From contig NZ_FSRG01000005.1 in assembly GCF_900129975.1 (NCBI RefSeq), positions 248,001 through 312,000 of the forward strand: a stretch of 64,000 nt of DNA, in the 5' to 3' direction. Below the pieces are notes generated by a model. It saw nothing but the letters and a program-made list of their open reading frames with translations, had not been told where the DNA came from and did no database searches. The position numbers were made by a program, and so were the translations under genes. The stretch comes from Halodesulfovibrio marinisediminis DSM 17456 (GTDB lineage: Bacteria; Desulfobacterota; Desulfovibrionia; Desulfovibrionales; Desulfovibrionaceae). The stretch's first letter is position 1, and each line of letters starts with the position of its first letter. Positions 16,617 to 25,605 of the stretch are shown here, piece by piece.

Positions 16617-19121
16617 TCAGTCAGATCGGACCGTACCTCGCGCTTCTTGGGGCGCATGATGATGTGCGGATACGTTGAGACGGTTGAGGAAGCGTTTTTG
16701 GCGTGGACTTTCCAGTTTTAAGTGGTCGTAAATGATCAGTTTTGCCCAGTCTTCAATAAAAATCCAAATGATGCAGTAAGCCCAGATTAGTCCGATGTAC
16801 TTCCAGGGTACGGCGGCCATGAACCAGCCCATCCCAACTATGAGGGTAGCTAGAAGCTTTGTGGCCAGAGCGGACCATATCATGGAAGCTGCAGGGAATG
16901 GTCTGCTCCAGAATGGCTTACGAGAACGAGCTACGAATAGGGTAAGGTGTCCGGCTACTGCCAGCTTAAGGAAGATGAAAGACTGGATTTGAGCTATGTC
17001 CAGCCCTAACCAGACCTTGGCAAGAATTAGCAAACCAAATGTTTCAATTACGCCGATTAGTCCCAGTGCCGTGGATACGGTCAGAACGCGCTTCATATCC
17101 CATTGCACAGGCTTAGGGTCCAGCCAGGTGTTGTCGTAGGCAATAGTCATGATGGGGACATCATTGAGCAGCGCAAGCAGGATGATCATGATGGCCGTGA
17201 TCGGGTAGAAATTATAAACCAGAATAGCCAATACCACGAAGATCATAATGCGGATGGTTTCAGTGATACGGTAGATAGCGTAGGAATTCATGCGTTCGAA
17301 GATCATTCGAGCATGTTCAACAGCTTGAATAATGACGGACAGACCGGGAGCAGTAAGAACTAGATCAGCTGCCGCCCGAGCTGCGTCGGTGGCTCCAGAT
17401 ACGGCTACTCCCACGTCAGCCTGCTTCAGGGCGGGGGCGTCGTTGACACCGTCACCAGTCATGGCTGTAAGGTGCCCCCGATCTTGAAGAGCTTTAACAA
17501 TGCCGAATTTGTGTTCGGGAAAAACCTGAGCGAATCCATCAGCAACCTCAATGCGCTGGCCTATATCTTGGCTGAGGTGTTGTACGTCTGCGTCTTTGTC
17601 AAAAAATGTTTCGGCTTCAATGATGTTGGTACCAAGTCCCAATTGCTTGGATGTCTCTCGTGCGATTGCCACGTTGTCACCGGTGATCATTTTTACTGCA
17701 ATACCGTGTTGATAAGCTTGGGATATGGTTTCAGCAGAGTCTTCACGTGGTGGATCAAACAAAGACAATGTGCCTAGATATTCCCATGAATGATTTTCTC
17801 TGGATCGGGCAACCCCCAACGTTCGGAAGCCCTTGGTAGCAAAATCATCTACGTCTTTTAATGCCTTGGCTCTGTCAGCCTCGGCCAAGTCACTCAACCC
17901 GATGATTGTCTGTGGTGCACCTTTGGTGACCAGAAATGTTGTTTCGTCAGGCTTTTTAATTTCAGCCTCGGTACGTTTGCTTACAGGGTCAAAGGGGATA
18001 AATTTAGTTTGTTTGAATTCCTGAAGAGCGTCCGTATTAGTTAGTCCCGCTATGATAGCCAAATCAATGGCATCTCCGTTCTCTATTTTGCTGGCTAATG
18101 AGCTGGCTAGGAGTAACTCCTCGTTGTCCTTAGCCCCGAAGAGAACTGGATCACCCAACGTGAGTTTGTTTTGGGTTAAAGTACCTGTTTTGTCTGAGCA
18201 CAAAATATTCATTCCAGCCATTTCTTCGATAGCTTCCAGACGGGAAACGATGGCGTTCATCTTGGATAAAGCCAAACCGCCCACGGCCATGGTTACTGAA
18301 AGAACGGCGGGCATTGCCACCGGAATGGCGGCGACAGTCAAGATCAATGCAAACTGAACGAGTTCAAGAGGTTTTTCTCCACGATCAAGACCTACAAGAA
18401 TGAGCACAGCTACCATTCCAAGAGTAAGATATATTAGGTAGTTACCGATGGAGAGTACGGCTTTCTGAAAGTGGGATACTGTACCTGCAGACTCCACTAG
18501 CTTTGCTGTGCGTCCAAAAAAGGTGTTGGAACCAGTGCCGGAAACTACGGCAACCATCTCGCCTTGTTTTGCCACTGAACCGGAGTAAGCCGTGTCGCCT
18601 ATAACTTTGGTGACCGGTAGAGATTCGCCAGTGAGGGCGGCTTGGTCTACGCTGAAAAAGTCTCCTTCTACAAGAACCACGTCTGCCGGAATGACGTCTC
18701 CTAAACGTAATCGAACGATATCGCCGGGTACCAGATTTTCAGCCTCTATCTCTCCCCACTTTTTGTCCCGTAATGCTCGTGCCTTGAGGGCTAGTTGGCT
18801 TTTTAGGGCCTCCAGAGCATTTGAGGCCTTGTGTTCTTCAAAGAATCCGATAGCGGCGTTGAATAGTAGCAGTACGACGATAATTATGAAGTCTGCCCAG
18901 TGTCCTACAATCGCAGACAGCACTGCGGCTACTTCGATCATCCATGGGATTGGTCCCCAGAAGAAGCTTAAAAGCTTGAGTAAAGGATTGACCTTTTTTT
19001 CAACTAAGGAGTTTGGTCCGTATTGCTCTAGCCTTTTTTGGACTTCGTTCGATGTTAGCCCGTCCATGGATGAGGATAGTTCAGAAAAGACCTGCTCTAC
19101 GCTTTTATGTTCTTCCGTCAT
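16617..19121 (-). CDS. P-type H+-ATPase (P3A, plasma-membrane type)
   Basis: 834 residues. Order: a short cytoplasmic N-terminus, paired helices, the actuator domain with LTGES (AALTGESLPVTK), and the phosphorylation site CSDKTGTLTQN. The nucleotide domain and hinge TGDGVNDAPAL follow, then six C-terminal helices and a basic tail. The absence of a CPC motif or metal-binding N-terminal domain and the general similarity to fungal and plant H+-ATPases put it in P3A. It would pump protons outward at ATP cost. It is convergent with the N-ATPase operon and divergent from gltS. The ATG at 19121 (GAGGG nearby) is chosen over an upstream frame with poor composition. Confidence 0.92.
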   Translation of the reverse strand: MTEEHKSVEQVFSELSSSMDGLTSNEVQKRLEQYGPNSLVEKKVNPLLKLLSFFWGPIPWMIEVAAVLSAIVGHWADFIIIVVLLLFNAAIGFFEEHKASNALEALKSQLALKARALRDKKWGEIEAENLVPGDIVRLRLGDVIPADVVLVEGDFFSVDQAALTGESLPVTKVIGDTAYSGSVAKQGEMVAVVSGTGSNTFFGRTAKLVESAGTVSHFQKAVLSIGNYLIYLTLGMVAVLILVGLDRGEKPLELVQFALILTVAAIPVAMPAVLSVTMAVGGLALSKMNAIVSRLEAIEEMAGMNILCSDKTGTLTQNKLTLGDPVLFGAKDNEELLLASSLASKIENGDAIDLAIIAGLTNTDALQEFKQTKFIPFDPVSKRTEAEIKKPDETTFLVTKGAPQTIIGLSDLAEADRAKALKDVDDFATKGFRTLGVARSRENHSWEYLGTLSLFDPPREDSAETISQAYQHGIAVKMITGDNVAIARETSKQLGLGTNIIEAETFFDKDADVQHLSQDIGQRIEVADGFAQVFPEHKFGIVKALQDRGHLTAMTGDGVNDAPALKQADVGVAVSGATDAARAAADLVLTAPGLSVIIQAVEHARMIFERMNSYAIYRITETIRIMIFVVLAILVYNFYPITAIMIILLALLNDVPIMTIAYDNTWLDPKPVQWDMKRVLTVSTALGLIGVIETFGLLILAKVWLGLDIAQIQSFIFLKLAVAGHLTLFVARSRKPFWSRPFPAASMIWSALATKLLATLIVGMGWFMAAVPWKYIGLIWAYCIIWIFIEDWAKLIIYDHLKLESPRQKRFLNRLNVSAHHHAPQEARGTVRSD

Positions 19122-19456
19122 GACGCCCTCGCAAGTTGCAGACGATAAAATGGATCTACAATGAATTTTGACCAACACTATTCATATCAAAAATGCATGG
19201 TGAAAGCATTGAGTTGAGGCAGATTAGTGTGAAAAGATAATTCGAGGTCAATGGTAAGGGGCTGTAGTGGTTCAGATTGCTATTCACGAAGATGAAGTAT
19301 TAAGGGGAAAATACTTGGGACGTTTTTTTTTGATATGGTAACGTTGTGAACTGGTTAATTTTATTCTTGATAGTATTCTGAAGGTAATTTGCAGTTGTTG
19401 AAATATGTTAATGTTAGCTCAATTAATTAATTAATAAACGCGACAGGATGTGCTTA
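19122..19456. other. Divergent promoter region, P-type ATPase / gltS
   Basis: 335 bases without genes. It is AT-rich on the right, with a self-complementary run CAATTAATTAATTAATAA (19419-19436) just before gltS, and an AAGTAT/ATACTT dyad near 19300. Promoters for both genes must lie here, but none is distinct. Confidence 0.4.
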
Positions 19457-20683
19457 ATGCCTATTGTTGACGGTGTACTTAATATTAACGCTTTTATCTC
19501 TGTAACTTTGGGCATCATCGTTCTTTTTGTAGGGAAACGACTTAATGACGCCATCCCATTTTTACGGGACTTCAGCATTCCTGAGGCTGTTACCGGAGGT
19601 TTACTTTTTTCATTCTTGGTTGCCTTGATCCATTTTTTTCTTGGAATTTCTGTTGAGTTTGATCTTTCTGCAAGAGACATCTTGTTAATTTATTTTTTTA
19701 CAACCATTGGGTTGAACGCCAAGTTGAAGGATTTGCTTGATGGGGGAAAGAAGCTCATCATTCTTTTGGGGATCACATTGTCCTACATGATCATCCAAAA
19801 CTTCACAGGAATTTCGGTGTCCTCAATCTTTGGCTTACCCACTCCGGTAGGGTTGCTCGGCGGCACTGTTTCATTAATCGGTGGGCACGGTACAGCCATC
19901 GCCTGGGCACCTAGGATTGCGGATAACTATGGTGTTCGTAATGCAATGGAAATAGGGATTGCCTGTGCAACGTTTGGTCTTGTTTTGGCAAGTTTAATGG
20001 GCGGGCCTGTCGCAAAGTTTCTGATTAGTCGGCATAATCTTGAACCTGAAGAAGCAGGTGCTCCTGATATCGGTTTTTCAGAAGATGATGGACGAAAAGA
20101 CATTGGCCATCTTGATTTTCTTGATGCCTTATTAGCCTTACAATTGGCAGGAATACTAGGATATGTGCTAAATGAAGCTGTCGAAGAGACAGGGCTTCAG
20201 TTGCCCCTTTTTGTTACCTGTATGTTTGGCGGTATTATTCTTTCGAACATAATTCCAGAAAATATGCCGCGATTAATAACGGGGACTAGGTGGCCCAGTC
20301 GTACTCCTGCAATGGCTTTAATCGCTGATGTTACTTTGGGTACATTTTTGGCAATGTCGTTGATGAGTATGCAGCTTTGGACTCTGATTGATCTTGCCGG
20401 GCCAATAATTACAATTCTGATGGCCCAATTTGTAGTCACTGTCGCAATTAATATTCTGATAGTTTTCCCGTCGATGGGTAAGGACTATAATGCAGCGGTT
20501 ATTTCAGCAGGATTTGGAGGGTTTTCGCTTGGTGCCACCCCGACAGCTATGGCCAATATGGCTGCAGTTACACAACGTTACGGTCCTTCGCATATAGCCT
20601 TTGTCGTTGTGCCTCTGGTCGGTTCGTTTTTCATTGATATTGCGAATGCCTTCATCATCCCATTCTTTCTTACAAAATTTTAG
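19457..20683 (+). CDS. gltS: Sodium/glutamate symporter GltS
   Basis: 408-residue inner-membrane carrier with about ten to twelve segments and the two inverted GltS half-repeats. Characteristic stretches are IPFLRDFSIPEAVTGGLL near the N-terminus, LLGGTVSLIGGHGTAIAWAP in the first reentrant loop, and FGGFSLGATPTAMANMAAVT in the second. It imports glutamate with Na+. An ATG at 19448 is also in frame; 19457 is preferred because AGG lies nine bases before it and family N-termini are short. Its position beside two ATP-driven ion pumps suggests an ion-homeostasis neighbourhood. A family terminator follows at 20766. Confidence 0.93.
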   Translation: MPIVDGVLNINAFISVTLGIIVLFVGKRLNDAIPFLRDFSIPEAVTGGLLFSFLVALIHFFLGISVEFDLSARDILLIYFFTTIGLNAKLKDLLDGGKKLIILLGITLSYMIIQNFTGISVSSIFGLPTPVGLLGGTVSLIGGHGTAIAWAPRIADNYGVRNAMEIGIACATFGLVLASLMGGPVAKFLISRHNLEPEEAGAPDIGFSEDDGRKDIGHLDFLDALLALQLAGILGYVLNEAVEETGLQLPLFVTCMFGGIILSNIIPENMPRLITGTRWPSRTPAMALIADVTLGTFLAMSLMSMQLWTLIDLAGPIITILMAQFVVTVAINILIVFPSMGKDYNAAVISAGFGGFSLGATPTAMANMAAVTQRYGPSHIAFVVVPLVGSFFIDIANAFIIPFFLTKF

Positions 20684-20765
20684 TGGCTCCAACAGCTTGC
20701 TTAAATTCCAGTAATGTTCTTAAGCAAAGATAACCGGAATATTCATTAGTGAATTAATATAGAAC

Positions 20766-20802
20766 AAAAAAGCTCTTACACGAAAGTGTAAGAGCTTTTT
20801 TT
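20766..20802 (+). terminator. Family terminator after gltS
   Basis: AAAAAAGCTCTTACAC-GAAA-GTGTAAGAGCTTTTTTT. The core is identical to the copies at 9870 and 60209. Confidence 0.9.
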
Positions 20803-21047
20803 GCTCTATGAGGCAATGATGTGTCCAATCGTTCTTTATTTCATAGTATCCTTTGCTTTCGCTGCTGTTTCTAAAAGAATTGTGGGAGTTATCAACTCGA
20901 TAATAAAATGAGTCGAGTACATATTTATGCTACACATATGGGAGTAATTCCAACGTAATTTATGATGCTTTTTTGTTTGAAATTCCATTAATCATGAAGT
21001 CCGGTACGGTAACACTGGATAACGTTGTAAATGGGGAGTTGTACCAT

Positions 21048-21725
21048 ATGAAAAAAATGTTTGTAATTCTTATAGCTGTCTTCATGCTTGCTGGTTGTTC
21101 ATCGCGTCAGCCATCTTCTGGTTTTTTAGGTGAACAAACCAAGTATGCAGAGCTTCAGGAAGACCCTACTCTTGAGAATGCGAAAGTGTGGCGTAAGCCT
21201 GGAGTGGGCAGGATCGTCGATAACTACGACGCAGTTATTGTGGCGCCTGTTGAACTCTGGTTGCCTCAGGAGACAATTGAAAATAGCAATATTTCTCTTG
21301 AAGAGCTGCAGATGCTTGCACAGTTCTTCCATGATGCACTGGTGAGAGAATTGAGCAAGGTTACAAAGGTCGTCGATAAACCGGGGCCAAGAGTACTCCG
21401 CATCGAGCTTGCAATAACATACGTAAAAGAAACAGATAAAGTGATGAACGCGATTACGTCTGTAGTGCCTGTTGGTGTAGTTGTTTCGTATACTTCACGT
21501 GCTGTGACAGGAAAACATACGAATGTAGGCGAAATTGCAATTGAAGCAATTGGTCGTGATTCAATGAGCGGTGAAGTAGTAGGAATGTACTCTGACGTAA
21601 AGAGTGGTGGTAAGTATTCTTCTGCTAATTACGAGAGATTGGGACAGGCAAAGAGTGCTATTGATGAGTGGGCAGAGACTATGCGTAAGCGCTTCGAAGA
21701 AAGAGCAAGACAAAACGCAAAATAA
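21048..21725 (+). CDS. DUF3313-family lipoprotein
   Basis: 225 residues. A lipoprotein signal peptide, MKKMFVILIAVFMLAGCSSR, gives a predicted acylated Cys at residue 16. The body resembles DUF3313: KVWRKPGVGRIVDNYDAVIV near the start and VMNAITSVVPVGVVVSYTSR in the middle, then an alpha-helical tail (AKSAIDEWAETMRKRFEERA). Function is unknown; it is presumably periplasmic and membrane-anchored. The ATG at 21048 with GGGGAG upstream is chosen over the open frame from 20973. It stands alone between two family terminators. Confidence 0.83.
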   Translation: MKKMFVILIAVFMLAGCSSRQPSSGFLGEQTKYAELQEDPTLENAKVWRKPGVGRIVDNYDAVIVAPVELWLPQETIENSNISLEELQMLAQFFHDALVRELSKVTKVVDKPGPRVLRIELAITYVKETDKVMNAITSVVPVGVVVSYTSRAVTGKHTNVGEIAIEAIGRDSMSGEVVGMYSDVKSGGKYSSANYERLGQAKSAIDEWAETMRKRFEERARQNAK

Positions 21726-21737
21726 CTGGTTGTAATC

Positions 21738-21774
21738 AAAAGCTCTTACACGAAAGTGTGAGAGCTTTTTTTTG
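21738..21774 (+). terminator. Family terminator after the lipoprotein gene
   Basis: AGCTCTTACAC-GAAA-GTGTGAGAGCT plus eight T. It differs from the consensus by one A-to-G in the right arm, which leaves a wobble pair. Confidence 0.9.
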
Positions 21775-22025
21775 TTTCAGAACTAGATGGAAAAGCCGGA
21801 AATTGTCTGTTGATAAAAATATGAGAAGAAAATTGGGAAACAATGCCCCATCGCTTGTTTTCTGGATTGCTTTAGGGCAGAAGGCTGCAAGCGAGTGACG
21901 GTATGATTTTTTACTTTCAGACATCACTGTCTATTTATTACATGTTGTTATGCGTGTGATGGTGAGGGCTGGAGGGTGGCAAAATTATCGGGTTACGTAT
22001 TTCAAATATTTTACAGGTGTATTGT

Positions 22026-22349
22026 ATGAAAAAGCCGACACAGGACTGGCGTTTTGCTCAGGCCAACAAGGAAGCTTTGCTATCTTTGGGGGCCTACGCT
22101 CTGTACTTCATTTGGTGGTTCGTTTTCGGATACGGAATGGGTGACGGAGATCCGGAGCAGTATTCTTATGTTTGGGGCATGCCAGAGTGGTTCTTTTATA
22201 GCTGTATCGTTGGATATCCTTTGATTACTGTCTTTCTTTGGGGAGTTTTAAGGTTCTTTTTTAAAGAAGTGCCTCTTGATGATGAAGTTCCTGATACTGA
22301 CGAGAACGAATTGACTTCCGCAGATTCCAATAAAGGAAACATTGCATGA
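22026..22349 (+). CDS. YhdT-like (DUF997) small membrane protein
   Basis: 107 residues. Two membrane segments (EALLSLGAYALYFIWWFVFGY and FFYSCIVGYPLITVFLWGVL) are followed by an acidic tail. Proteins of this family are encoded directly before panF in many bacteria, as here, where the end overlaps the panF ATG by four bases. It probably assists or forms a complex with the symporter; no activity is established. The start at 22026 (MKKPTQDW) is preferred to the upstream TTG. Confidence 0.85.
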   Translation: MKKPTQDWRFAQANKEALLSLGAYALYFIWWFVFGYGMGDGDPEQYSYVWGMPEWFFYSCIVGYPLITVFLWGVLRFFFKEVPLDDEVPDTDENELTSADSNKGNIA

Positions 22350-23830
22350 GTAACGAGCTGATTACAATCATTCCTGTAGTGCTCTATCTGGCACTTTCTT
22401 TTGCGGTTGCGCTTTGGGCGCGTAACAAAGCGGCATCCAAATCTTCTCATGGTTTTATGGAAGACTACTTTATCGGTGGTCGTTCTATGGGCGGTTTTGT
22501 TCTCGCTATGACTATTATCGCGAGCTATACCAGTGCCAGCAGCTTTGTTGGTGGTCCTGGCGTTGCGTACCGATATGGGTTGAGTTGGGTATTCCTTGCA
22601 ATGATTCAGGTTCCGACAACATTCCTCACCCTTGGTGTACTTGGAAAGCGTTTTGCTATCATTGCCCGTAAAACAAATTCCATGACAATTACGGACTTCT
22701 TACGTGCTCGCTATAAAAGTGATGCTGTAGTTATCCTTTGTTCTGTCGCGCTGCTCATTTTCTTTATGGCTGCCATGCTTGCTCAGTTTATCGGCGGAGC
22801 TCGACTTTTTCAGGCTGTGACCGGTTATCCATATATTGTTGGGCTGGTTTTATTTGGTATTACTGTTGTGCTGTACACTGCGGTGGGTGGCTTCCGTGCG
22901 GTAGTTATTACGGACGCCATTCAGGGGATCATTATGGTTGTGGCTGTTGTTGTTATCCTGCTGGCAATTATCAATGCAGGTGGTGGGATGGAACAGTGCA
23001 TGACTACGCTTAAAGGCATTGATTCCGGCCTTATTACACCTACAGGGCCAAATAATGTTGTCTCTCAGCCGTTTGTCCTTTCTTTCTGGATTCTTGTCGG
23101 GTTGGGTATTCTCGGCTTGCCGCAGACCACACAGCGCTGCATGGGCTACAAAGACTCCCGTGCAATGCATGACGCAATGGTGATCGGAACCCTTCTCATT
23201 GGATTTATTATTCTTTGCGCGCACCTTTCTGGTGCGTTGGGACGCGCTATTCTGCCAGAACTTCCAGCAGGTGACCTTGCTATGCCATCCCTGATTATGG
23301 AATTGCTTTCACCGTTCTGGGCAGGGGTGTTTATTGCAGGACCGCTTGCGGCAATTATGTCTACTGTGGACTCTATGCTTCTGCTCGTTTCTGCTGCGAT
23401 CATTAAAGATTTGTACGTGCATTACAGGTTGCATGGTGATGCATCTCAGATGCCGTCCATTAATATTCAGCGTATGAGTCTTATGTGTACGGCAGTTATC
23501 GGTATGCTGGTCTTCTTTGCTGCGATTCAGCCACCAGATTTGCTCGTATGGATTAACCTTTTTGCATTTGGTGGGTTGGAAGCTGTATTCCTGTGGCCGA
23601 TCATTTTAGGACTCTACTGGAAACGTGCAAACGCAACAGGTGCCGTGTTTTCTATTCTTGTTGGTGTTGCTACCTTTATTTCAATCAGTATTATGAAACC
23701 TGATATGGGTGGTATACACGCTATTGTGCCGACGACAGTAGTGGCGTTGTGCGCTTTTGTGGCAGGTTCCTATGCAGGGCGTGCCCCTAGTGACAAGGTA
23801 GTTGCTTTGTTCTGGGGAGAACAACGTTAG
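22346..23830 (+). CDS. panF: Sodium/pantothenate symporter PanF
   Basis: 494-residue solute:sodium symporter with about thirteen helices. Signature stretches are DYFIGGRSMGGFVLAMTIIA, SYTSASSFVGGPGVAYRYG, AVGGFRAVVITDAIQG and FIAGPLAAIMSTVDSMLLLV. The PanF assignment rests on overall similarity and on the translationally coupled DUF997 partner. It imports pantothenate, the precursor of coenzyme A. A family terminator at 23903 ends the two-gene operon. Confidence 0.9.
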   Translation: MSNELITIIPVVLYLALSFAVALWARNKAASKSSHGFMEDYFIGGRSMGGFVLAMTIIASYTSASSFVGGPGVAYRYGLSWVFLAMIQVPTTFLTLGVLGKRFAIIARKTNSMTITDFLRARYKSDAVVILCSVALLIFFMAAMLAQFIGGARLFQAVTGYPYIVGLVLFGITVVLYTAVGGFRAVVITDAIQGIIMVVAVVVILLAIINAGGGMEQCMTTLKGIDSGLITPTGPNNVVSQPFVLSFWILVGLGILGLPQTTQRCMGYKDSRAMHDAMVIGTLLIGFIILCAHLSGALGRAILPELPAGDLAMPSLIMELLSPFWAGVFIAGPLAAIMSTVDSMLLLVSAAIIKDLYVHYRLHGDASQMPSINIQRMSLMCTAVIGMLVFFAAIQPPDLLVWINLFAFGGLEAVFLWPIILGLYWKRANATGAVFSILVGVATFISISIMKPDMGGIHAIVPTTVVALCAFVAGSYAGRAPSDKVVALFWGEQR

Positions 23831-23902
23831 TTATCCCTTTTACAACACTTTTCTATGACTGGCTGGTAGATGCCGTCAGAATGAAAAGCTGTTTCGTAGA
23901 TG

Positions 23903-23936
23903 AAAGGCTCTTACATGAATATGTAAGAGCCTTTTT
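23903..23936 (+). terminator. Family terminator after panF
   Basis: AGGCTCTTACATGAATATGT and AAGAGCCT with five T. A divergent member of the dispersed family, with compensating changes in both arms. Confidence 0.87.
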
Positions 23937-24110
23937 GTATGAATTGTAGCATTTCGTTGTTGCAATGCAAATGTCGTAACTGAGTGTAGTCCGTTTTTAT
24001 GATAGAAAAAATATCTTGTTCACTGTTAACGCAAGAGTGTTTAGGGTATGGTGTTGCTATGCAGTACAGAGCTGTAGTTTTGTAATGACATTTTCTGGAG
24101 GAGCTTACCT

Positions 24111-24974
24111 GTGCAATCTTCTACAGCCGCCGGACTTGTTCTTGAGGGCGGTGGTCTTCGGGGGAACTTTACCGCTGGTGTTTTGCGGCACTTTACAGAC
24201 ATGCGGTTTGATTTCTCATCTGTTTATGGTGTTTCCATGGGGGCATGCAATGGTGCTAATGTCGTCTCCAAGCAACCGGAACGTAATCGGATAACGAACA
24301 CGCGTTTTGTTAATGATAGTAGATACCTTAGCTATCTTCGTTTACTAAAGGGTGGTGATTTATTCGGGATGGATTTTATTTTCCGCGATGTCCCTCTGCA
24401 TATTGTTCCGATCGATTATGAGACTTTCAAAACAAATCCTGTAAACTTTTGGATAGGGGTAACGGACTGTCACACTGGTGAAGCCGTGATGTTTGAGAAA
24501 GGCATGCTCGAAAGTCGAGATGATGTGCTTACAGTTATGCGGGCGTCAGCTAGTTTGCCGCTTGTGGCAAAGCCAGTTGAGTTTAACGGGGCTGTGTACA
24601 TGGATGGCGGAATTGCTAATCCAATTCCATTGCAGCAGTCTCTAGAACATGGAGAAAAGCCGGTAGTTATTTTGACACAACAGGCGGGATACCGGAAAGG
24701 TGCCAGTAAGTCTGTGGCAGTGTGTAAATGGCGCTACCCGCAATTCTCCGGATTAATACGCGTGCTTGAACATCGTCACGAGCAGTATAATGACATGCTG
24801 GCGACCATTGAAGCGAAAGAAAAGAGTGGCGAGATATTTGTCATTCGTCCGGAAAGTACCCTTGGCGTCGGTCGTGTTTGTCGTGATCAGCGTAAGCTAT
24901 ATGAATTGTATGACAATGGATATACACTGGCACGAAAGTGTACTGAAGCATTACAGGAATTTCTTTCAGCATAA
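24111..24974 (+). CDS. Patatin-like phospholipase (YjjU type)
   Basis: 287 residues from a GTG start with a strong GGAGGAG nine bases before it. It has the oxyanion motif GGGLRG (residues 13-18), the nucleophile elbow GVSMGA (Ser42) and the catalytic Asp in MDGGIANP (about residue 165), so the Ser-Asp dyad is complete. It is probably a cytoplasmic or membrane-associated lipid acyl hydrolase; no secretion signal is seen. The bidirectional terminator at 24973 separates it from the leftward molybdenum operon. Confidence 0.9.
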   Translation: MQSSTAAGLVLEGGGLRGNFTAGVLRHFTDMRFDFSSVYGVSMGACNGANVVSKQPERNRITNTRFVNDSRYLSYLRLLKGGDLFGMDFIFRDVPLHIVPIDYETFKTNPVNFWIGVTDCHTGEAVMFEKGMLESRDDVLTVMRASASLPLVAKPVEFNGAVYMDGGIANPIPLQQSLEHGEKPVVILTQQAGYRKGASKSVAVCKWRYPQFSGLIRVLEHRHEQYNDMLATIEAKEKSGEIFVIRPESTLGVGRVCRDQRKLYELYDNGYTLARKCTEALQEFLSA

Positions 24975-25017
24975 AAAACTCCCCTGTCGTATCTTACCTG
25001 CGACAGGGGAGTTTTTT
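24973..25017. terminator. Bidirectional terminator between convergent genes
   Basis: A 17-bp stem, AAAAAACTCCCCTGTCG with CGACAGGGGAGTTTTTT and an 11-base loop. It serves both the patatin gene and the last gene of the leftward operon. Confidence 0.92.
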
Positions 25018-25022
25018 GAAAA

Positions 25023-25604
25023 TTAATTTAGTTGTAGGGCGGTTTCGAGAAATACACGTTTACGAAGTCTTGTGATGGAACCCGGGGCAGGGTCGTAGGT
25101 GAAAAGCTCTTGTAATGGGGTCTGGTTTGCTAGACAAAGTAAGGTGCGTATTACACCAGCATGCGTTACCAAAAGAACTGGCTCTGTCAGCTGACATAAG
25201 GGCAGAACAGCTTTCAATGCGCGTTGCTGCACATCAAAAAAAGATTCTCCCTCAGGTGGTCGAAAATGTGTGAAGTCAACGCCACGTAGTTTATATGCTT
25301 CCGGCCAGTTCGTTTTGATAAAGTTGAAGGACAACCCGTCCCATTCGCCCATGTTTATTTCCAGAATGTTAGGCTCTGGGGTTACGTCTACACCGTATTC
25401 TGTTGCCAGAATTTGGGCTGTCTTCATTGTACGTTGTAGCGGGCTTGCGATAATTCGTGGTTGTTCCAGCTGGAATGCGCGCAGCTTTGGCAATGTGTTT
25501 TGCATAATGCTTGTAATGCCTTTTTCTGCAAGCGGGACATCTTTCTGTCCAATACATATCCCTTTGGGGAGAATGGTTTCACCATGACGGATAAGATAGA
25601 ACAT
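25023..25604 (-). CDS. Histidine phosphatase (phosphoglycerate mutase-like)
   Basis: 193 residues. The RHG motif FYLIRHGET lies at the N-terminus, a second catalytic His in LLVTHAGVIRTLL, and Arg in IIASPLQRTMKTAQ. Length and layout resemble alpha-ribazole phosphatase (CobC), but the position at the end of a molybdenum hydroxylase operon suggests a phosphate ester from that pathway. The start is the ATG at 25604, one base beyond the upstream stop, with GGAAG before it; a GTG at 25613 is possible. Confidence 0.82.
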   Translation of the reverse strand: MFYLIRHGETILPKGICIGQKDVPLAEKGITSIMQNTLPKLRAFQLEQPRIIASPLQRTMKTAQILATEYGVDVTPEPNILEINMGEWDGLSFNFIKTNWPEAYKLRGVDFTHFRPPEGESFFDVQQRALKAVLPLCQLTEPVLLVTHAGVIRTLLCLANQTPLQELFTYDPAPGSITRLRKRVFLETALQLN

Positions 25605-25605
25605 G